Positions 1 to 7,400 of a DNA stretch of 21,377 nt are shown piece after piece. The position numbers and the translations under genes were made by a program. The DNA lies in assembly GCA_000444245.1 (NCBI GenBank), contig ATSW01015000.1, positions 1 through 21,377 of the forward strand. The letters run 5' to 3'. The notes below the pieces were generated by a model. That model was not told the DNA's origin and did not search any database. It was given only the letters and a program-made list of their open reading frames with translations. Each line of letters opens with the position of its first letter. The first letter of the stretch is position 1. This stretch comes from Botryllus schlosseri (taxonomy: Eukaryota > Chordata > Ascidiacea > Stolidobranchia > Styelidae).

Positions 1-123
1 TGGCTCAAACACCCTCATGATCTAGCAGCCGCTCTGACAACATTCCCAACATATCTTCGCCATGGCAGACCACGTCACACAGACTACGTCACACTGCACG
101 ATCTTTCACAAGTCGAAATATAC

Positions 124-129
124 TTTATT
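124..129 (-). promoter_or_regulatory. candidate poly(A) signal for the Bcl-G-like gene
   Basis: AATAAA on the minus strand is followed, 15 to 60 nt downstream, by a GT-rich stretch with repeated TGTGACGT-like words (about 60-105), as expected of a cleavage site. Other AATAAA copies on this strand lie at 286-291 and at 471-476 (the latter inside the foldback), so the true end is not settled. Confidence 0.35.
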
Positions 130-414
130 ACGCAGCACAGCGCGCGTACACGAAAATTACAAAAAAGCGTCTCGGATAGAGCATCTTCAGTTCAATACAA
201 CATACAACGGAAAACCCGGCACAATGATAAAGAAGGCACAGTGAGGGATTGGCTTGCCGACGTGACAAGTGGCCTCGCAAGTATTTTTATTTGGGGTGAC
301 AATATCGCTTTCATCCTAAATGGCTCTTTAGTGCCTCCCGAAAAGGAGCAATGTGTAAATTCATGAAACCTTAGCAGCTCGAAAATATGGTCCGTGAGCA
401 AATCGCCGCTGTGG

Positions 415-560
415 AATCAGAGTAGCTTATCTCCATTTTTGACATTTGAGACAATCGAGTTTTGCAAAATTTTATTTGTTTTGTTCATTTGATCAAATGA
501 TAACTTTACAAAGACTTGATTTTCTCCAAATGTGAGAAATAGGTATAAGCTACTCTGATT
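415..560. mobile_element. 146-bp foldback MITE-like element
   Basis: The ends are a perfect 16-bp inverted repeat, AATCAGAGTAGCTTAT at 415-430 and its complement at 545-560. The complementarity continues inward with mismatches almost to the centre, which is the palindrome CATTTGATCAAATG (486-499). The whole unit would fold into one hairpin. No coding capacity and no clear target-site duplication are seen. It is probably a non-autonomous DNA transposon; the superfamily is not determined. Confidence 0.7.
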
Positions 561-1367
561 ACGCAGAGGCATGTGAGCTTGTGACACTTGCGCATACGGG
601 TTAAATCTAGGGTCACGTTAGGGTTAGTTTTGGGTTTATGAAGTCGCATGGTCAACTGTCGTTCTGCATTGTCGCTTCAAGGGGCAGTACCAAAGACAAC
701 ACACAATTTAATCAAAAAAGCACAGTCGCATAAAAAGGAACCAACTCTTCAAGATATAGCCAAAAAAAAGTGAACAGAATCGAATTTTATCGAGCAGATC
801 GTCGACTCGCGTACGCGGTGGCGATAAATTAGCAGCAGTTATCAGGAAATCGGGTAATCAGCAAAACCCCGCTATATGAAGACTCGCCGATCTTATCAAA
901 GGGTATGATACAGCTGCGAAAAATTTAAAACAGTGATAATAGTACTTTTTTGGTACAAACGACAAACAGAGCTCGATGACCCGAAAAAAAATCGGTTACA
1001 CACAATAAATATAGTTAGAAGCATCATTATTGCTTGTCAAGTACGAACGGGAACGAAAAAAAATAACGCGAGAGATAATAATAATAAATCTTCGAAAATC
1101 GATTACAGTAGCATAAAAATTCAAAGTCGCGAAATACGAACGATATGACAAAATTTAAGAGGATATGATTGTAAGAAATAAGCAAGGGTTCGATCCCCAA
1201 TGTACCCCGCGATGAATTCCTTCGAGAAAGAAAACGACCGTCTTTGAGAGCGACCTCCGTCTCGATTTGATAGCATGCTCCTTTGCATAGATATCCAAAG
1301 GTGGTCAGAGTTTATAGAGTGGCGATTGTGGATCTAACGAAACTGTCGATACCAAATGGCCGCGCCG

Positions 1368-1408
1368 CTAATCCAATTCTCCTTCGTCTCGGTCGTGCTT
1401 GTAACCGC
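1368..1408 (-). CDS. Bcl-G-like gene, probable last coding exon
   Basis: A pyrimidine-rich acceptor (gtctctcttgacag) is followed in the required phase 1 frame by a Gly codon, then GYKHDRDEGELD and TAG. The tail is short and acidic, without a hydrophobic anchor, like human Bcl-G, which also ends soon after GGW in an acidic tail as recalled. A competing acceptor at 1764-1765 would add a longer, partly hydrophobic tail instead. Confidence 0.6.
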
Positions 1409-4400
1409 CTGTCAAGAGAGACGTCGCCGGTTAGTGGCAAAGAAAACTCTCTCTACAAATTCCCTTCAGAAAATGAGACACTGAGACAGCCATTTAAGTG
1501 GACAACGAGAAAATGTTGAGCCTGTCCAAATTAGATTAGAATTAGTTTTCCAGCATTTTGTTCAAATTAGTATTTCAGGCAGAGCTACGAACTTTTTACA
1601 ATTTGAATTTCGAAAAGTTGAGAGCCGTTATGGAGTAAGTTTGAGTCTCTTTTACTACTGAAATTGTCATAAGAATCCAAGTGAAAGCAACCTGCAAACA
1701 TTACTCTTAGAAAGGATACAAGTACTCCGTTACTGATGACCTCTGGGTATGAACCACGCCAGCCTGCCCAATCATCGGCAAACATGGAAATCTAGCAAAA
1801 GCGCAGGCTCTGCAGACACTCACCTTCTCCCCAGCCTCTGATCTCTTCCTTGGTCTCGTCATAGTTTTGCATGACGTTCTGCAAAATCGGAGAGAAAAAA
1901 ATGTAAAACCCCACGCACACGTTACGTCGCGCCGTCAGACACTTACCGGCCATCCGCCGGCGCTGAAAGCAATATGATTGATGACCGACGTCAGGAAATT
2001 CCCCACGATGGGCTGCATGGTTTGCACGGTGGCGATCAGATCGAAAATGACGGCAATCTGAAACGACATTCGTTTTGTAGTAACCAGCTCGCGGGCTGAA
2101 ATATTACAGCCATAGAGTCGTCTGAAATTTCAAGAACAATGTATTCCGTCAGCAAACCGGTAAAAGTGACGGAGTAAATCTCGGCTCGATTTGCAAGCGC
2201 AAAAAGCTATTTCCGAGACCATGCAAAATTACACGAAACAAAAGTAGAAAACGAAAAGTCCGAAGAGCACTCGAGTTTGTAGTTTCAAAAATTAAATTTT
2301 GCGTACCTCCACAACGTCTCTGTGTTGGTGCCTGGTCGCGTGGTCGTACACTCTCGATATCGCTGTACGAAACAGCCGTCGAAGATTCACCTCCGTCGTT
2401 CTCGTGGCGTAATCCACAAAGAACTTGCTCAGTTCGATGGTCTGCTCTTGGGCGTTCTGCGAAAAACAGGACACGTCGAATGAAAAGCGCTCGCACGAAA
2501 AACCATCGACTGGAGGTTCGCCATTGAAATGTGCCTAAAAACTGTTCAGTAGCTTAACTGTGAAATTTATAAACTGATATGTGTACTGAATAATTTAAAA
2601 AATGAAACTGATAACTGAGGACACTGTAGTTTTATCAGACACGGTCCATCTTAGAAATGCGGACATTAGCCTATGGCAACCCTTACCAGTGTGTCGCCCT
2701 TTTTGCGCAGCGTGGCGACAATCTCTTGGACCAGTTTGTCTTCCTCCGTGTCAGTCAGATCGACCTGGCCGCCTACAGCACCTTCGTCGCTATCACTGGT
2801 TACGTTGTCCAGCTCGTCGTACGCGGGGACCGCGGGCTCGGTGGCGGCCCTTCCGCGCGGACGCAGCGGTGCCTGCGCCACTTCTTCCTCCGCGTTTCCA
2901 GTCTGGAAAATACCGTAAGATTTAAAAACCGCGATCAAAGAGCTGGAGCTATTGAGAATACGGCGGGAGGAGACTGCTTAGTATATGGTTCAAGCGTCGG
3001 CTGTAGCAAGATTAGAAGTAAAATGCAAGCAGAATTGGAAGTACTTTAAAATCTTAACCGCTCCAGCAAGTAGCGTCAAATAAAGATGACTAGAGCCAGG
3101 GCTGGGCAAAGTAGAGTACCTGAATGATTCGATCTGGATTAAGTGTTAGGTTTCGATTCGAGTATTCAAGCATCACTCAGTATGATGCCATAACAGTATG
3201 GACATGCAGACAGTTGAAATATATACCTTTTCCACGATCACATAGAAAGTAGCAACAGTTACCCACTACAGGTAATGACAAATTGGTATTTTTTTTGACA
3301 ATATACCTATATCATTGCACTTTGTGCCTTTGCTTAGGGTTTATGACGACTTTGCAGAAATGTCATTTCCACGCATGCTCCGAGGTTAACGTCTCACATT
3401 GGAAAATAGCATCGAAACTATATTCCTTGTTGACAAATGAAATTTTAGTGGCAAAGATTGTATAATATCAGTACTTGAAAAAATCATCTCTCACGGCACG
3501 ACTGTACCATTACAATGAATACTCATTCCAGATTTGAGTACTTAAATCACTGTGCTCAGCCCTACCGATAAGTTGAAAACCTCTCGCAAAAACACTCACC
3601 ACAGTGTGCTTCGGCGTTTCCTTCTCCTCGTCCTCTCGCCACGCGTCCGCGAAATCCACGTCGTCCTCACCATCCCCGTCAAACGTGCCAGCGTCTGTCT
3701 GCACCACCTGGTACGTGTCCACGCTGTTATGTCTCTCCGTCACTCCCGTGGCAGAAACGGTCGTCACAATGTCCTCCTCGTGCCTTTCGTAGCGAACAAC
3801 TGTACGGTGCGGGCCGTGCCCGCCGTCGGTCACCACTACATTGCGGCGGTGCGCTCGTGCGCCACGCATGTCCGGCGAGGATGACTGACGTGGGCTGGCG
3901 GCCGCGGCCACGCTCGACTTCAAAGATTTCGATATTTTCGAAGGAGCGCCGTCTTTCTGGTGTCTTTCGTGGGTCAGCCGCGTATTCGTGCCGGGACGCT
4001 TCTCCTCCGCGACTCTTTGCAACCAGGACTCTATCTTTACGTCGGTCCTTTTGATCCTGCTCTGCAGCGGACTGTGCCCCGCTTCGTTCGCTCTGCCGGA
4101 CCTCGTCTGCTTTGACGCTTCCATGTTGTAATACGTTTTCATGGACATGCTCGTAGCTTTCGCGGTGGGCGTGGATTTGCTTCGGTTTACACCGTGGTTT
4201 TGCTGAGATAAAAACCAACGTTACTATGATATTCAGCATAGATTTGCTGCATCCCATATTCACATAGAAATAAACCAAAATATTTTCGGCCGATACTCGT
4301 CAGGGGTAATCGCCAGCAACTAGTCGAGATTTCAAAAGAGTATCCAATTTTTATATTTTCCAATCTCAATCTCAGAGCAAAAGTACAGACTTTAAGTCAT

Positions 4401-7400
4401 ATAACGATAATTCCAAAGCGCTCTACGCCAGCAATCCAAATTTAAAATCAAACATAAATCTATATATTATTGAATATCATTTCACCAGAGCCAAACCGTG
4501 ATTTTCGCACGGAATAAGCGTCACTATGCCATTCACAGCAAGTCAATAGGTCTTATTTATGCCTTACCTCGCTCGTAGTCCGATTGTCGTGGTGATAAGA
4601 ATCCGGGGTCTGTGTTTTTCCAGACGGACCCACGTATCTAAATGGAAGATTCACTAATGAAAAACAATGCCGACTTGACACATAAAACAGGCTCCGACTT
4701 CCGCATACCTGATAAAATCACACGTCTTCAAATTATATCACGAAAGTGAAGATAGCATATATTCAACTACGTATTCACACTGACCATGCACTACGGAGCG
4801 AAGAAATGATACAAACCACAAACCTAACGATCCCAATATATATACCCCTCAGTTATTATTCCGAAATTTCCACGTAAACAGCGCATGTCCCGTTAACCGC
4901 ATGGTGGGCGGACAACAACATGCAGTATGCAACGTAAACATAAACAACAACAAACACGAAAAATTGCATCTCTCGCGCCACGACACAAAACACATCGATT
5001 AGGATTTACAATTCGGCCGTCTCAAGCTGTGGGATCATATATGAGAGTTTGTGAGGAGAAAAACACGGTTCGCGATCAATTGGTCAGGAACATTGCAAAG
5101 CAGCAACTGCCGCATCGTAATTATACAACGCTCATGTGGAGTCTCAATTATTGATAGTACCGTGATTTTAAAGAGCTGCCGCAGTAGCATAAGAATTGTC
5201 GATCGGAGCGACCAATAACAACCCGGCATATTGATCGGCTAAATGAGGCGGAAGCCAATCTTGTTGATGATCGTAGCTGCAAAAATATATTATTGCGCGA
5301 GGCGTTCTTCGTACCAGTCTAGACAGCGAACGTGTAAGCAAGCTTGCAGAGAGAATGGTGAGAAAGACCGAAAAACATTTTCCATAGCAGAAGGTCAGTA
5401 ATCAGTTATATAATTCGACGGGGGAAGTGGCCGTGTCCGGCCATCAGTCACCAGTCAGTTCAAGTCGTCAGCATTGCAGTAAATCTCTACTCAATCGCAA
5501 GTAGATGGAGCAATTCTCAAGGCAAATAACAACTACTTCAGGAAGAAGTGGAAAATGAAAGGTCTCAAAATCAGTCGCGTAAGTATTTTCAAAAATTGGA
5601 TTAGGTTGCGGGATCGCATACATTTAGCAGTTAATAAGAGGTGGCGACTTTACAAAGATGTATCTTCGCAACTAACGTAAAATGACAGCCGGTAATGACT
5701 CTACGAATTACTACTATCTACTACGTAATATCTACAATCCCTGATTTACCGCGATACAGGGGCTATTTCACGCGGTTCTCTCGACAGTTTCGCTCGAAAA
5801 AGCTATGCAGCATCTCACAAAACTACTTTCTAGGTTTCAAGATACGAAGTGCTGGAAGTAAGTATCAAGTAAAATTGGATGTAGTGTAAAAAATAACGGC
5901 TCGAGTACGCAAAAGCTAAACTACATTGCTACGAAAAGTAGAAGAACCACCCCAAGTCACTTACTTGGTCTGCTGCAGCGCGATGGCGATGCTTTTCAAT
6001 TTCTCTGCAATTTCGACAAGGTTCGGATTGTTATGGTCAATATCGCTCATAGACTTTGACGCGTTGTGCTGGTAATTTCTTCGCGTGGTCTGTTTTAATG
6101 TGTTCCGTACGTTAATGGGGTTGGCGGCGCTTCTAGTGTTTTAACAGGATACTCACGGCAGGATCAGGCTTGGGGTCGGAGTTGGTATGTTTCACAGTTT
6201 GTTCGGCACCCTTTGTTGAAGCTGATGGCTTTGCGATGTGATCTGAGTGAAATATTGAATTAGCCAGTTCCTTAAATTAGATACTGTATTTGTTCAACTT
6301 GCTTCATCAAATTCGATTTTGTTTTGTACGCCTCCAAACAAACGCTACCACCGCGATAAAAAGACATAATAAACAAAATCTAGATAGCTACGTCACTGCT
6401 TGAATGTAAATGAATCTCTCAATTTTTTCATACGGCCTACCGAGGCAGCATTCACAATTTGTGATGCAAATCGGTCAATATCTTTCAAATCAAAATTTGG
6501 CAAATGAATCTAAGTATCATTACTGCACAGGGTAATGACCATGTAGTTGAAAAAGCCTACCAGTCCAAGTCACAGCTTTACTGGGCTATGAAAACTTGGA
6601 ATCTAAAGTTATATAGTTCTCAGGTAGAATATGACGTCGTAGAATCTGAGTGCTCAAACGTATCCCAGACAAGTCGTTGGTAACTTTGAACCATAAGTGA
6701 CTTTGTTTATGAGAAGCAAATAAATTATCTTCTCCATAGAATCCTAGGCTATAACAACCACATGACAATCGAGACGACAATTGAACATATTGATTACACG
6801 CACAGGCTCAAAAACAATCGGACTGTGATTAGCTTTGTTGAAACCGGGAACGCGGCGACATTTACAAACAGCCGAACAGCGGGATTCGTAACAAAGAAAA
6901 ACAACAAAGGAACTGATCCCTGAGTGATGCCTCTCTATTGTCGCTAGCGAGAGATGTATCAAACAGGCGAGCAGGCGCACAATAGCGAGGGATGCAGAGA
7001 TATAGCTGCCACTGTAACAATAACTCATCAGTCATTTTCAGCCGCGCACGCTCGATTTCACGGTCGCCACAAAGGCCCTCGATGAATACACCCGTCGTTC
7101 GTACGCTGAAAATTTCAATATCGCCTTTTCGTTGACCCCTTAAATTAGGTCAGGACACCCGGCATAAATGTTGGAGTCGCTACCAACCTAATTGAGTCAA
7201 ATCCGGTTCGGACGCGGACGACATAGGAGAGGACGAGGAGGACGAAGAAGACTCGATGAAGAAATTCTTCAACCTGCTGCCGATACTCTTTTTCTTCTTC
7301 GCATGAAGGTCGAGAGACGAAGGCCGTTCTGCGTCTTTCGTGTGCTTGTAACCGTGTTTCGACGAACCATCTATGACGACCCTGTCAAATTCGGAAACAC

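Larger units (their letters stand above)
1..1367. other. 3' flank or 3' UTR, no other gene seen
   Basis: Apart from the foldback at 415-560 and the AATAAA sites, no exon with good borders and a sensible peptide was found on either strand. The 930-1150 stretch is A-rich on the plus strand. If the AATAAA at 124-129 is used, most of this would be a 3' UTR of about 1.25 kb. Confidence 0.45.

Noticed and set aside
192-406. Possible terminal exon with acceptor ccacag near 406
   Set aside because: Its acceptor borders the edge of the foldback element, and the phase required by the upstream exon gives a quick stop; the exon at 1368-1408 fits better.
1183-1212. tRNA-like B box (ggttcgatcc) suggesting a tRNA gene or tRNA-derived SINE
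   Set aside because: Only three of five T-stem pairs form and no A box, anticodon arm or acceptor stem can be placed upstream.
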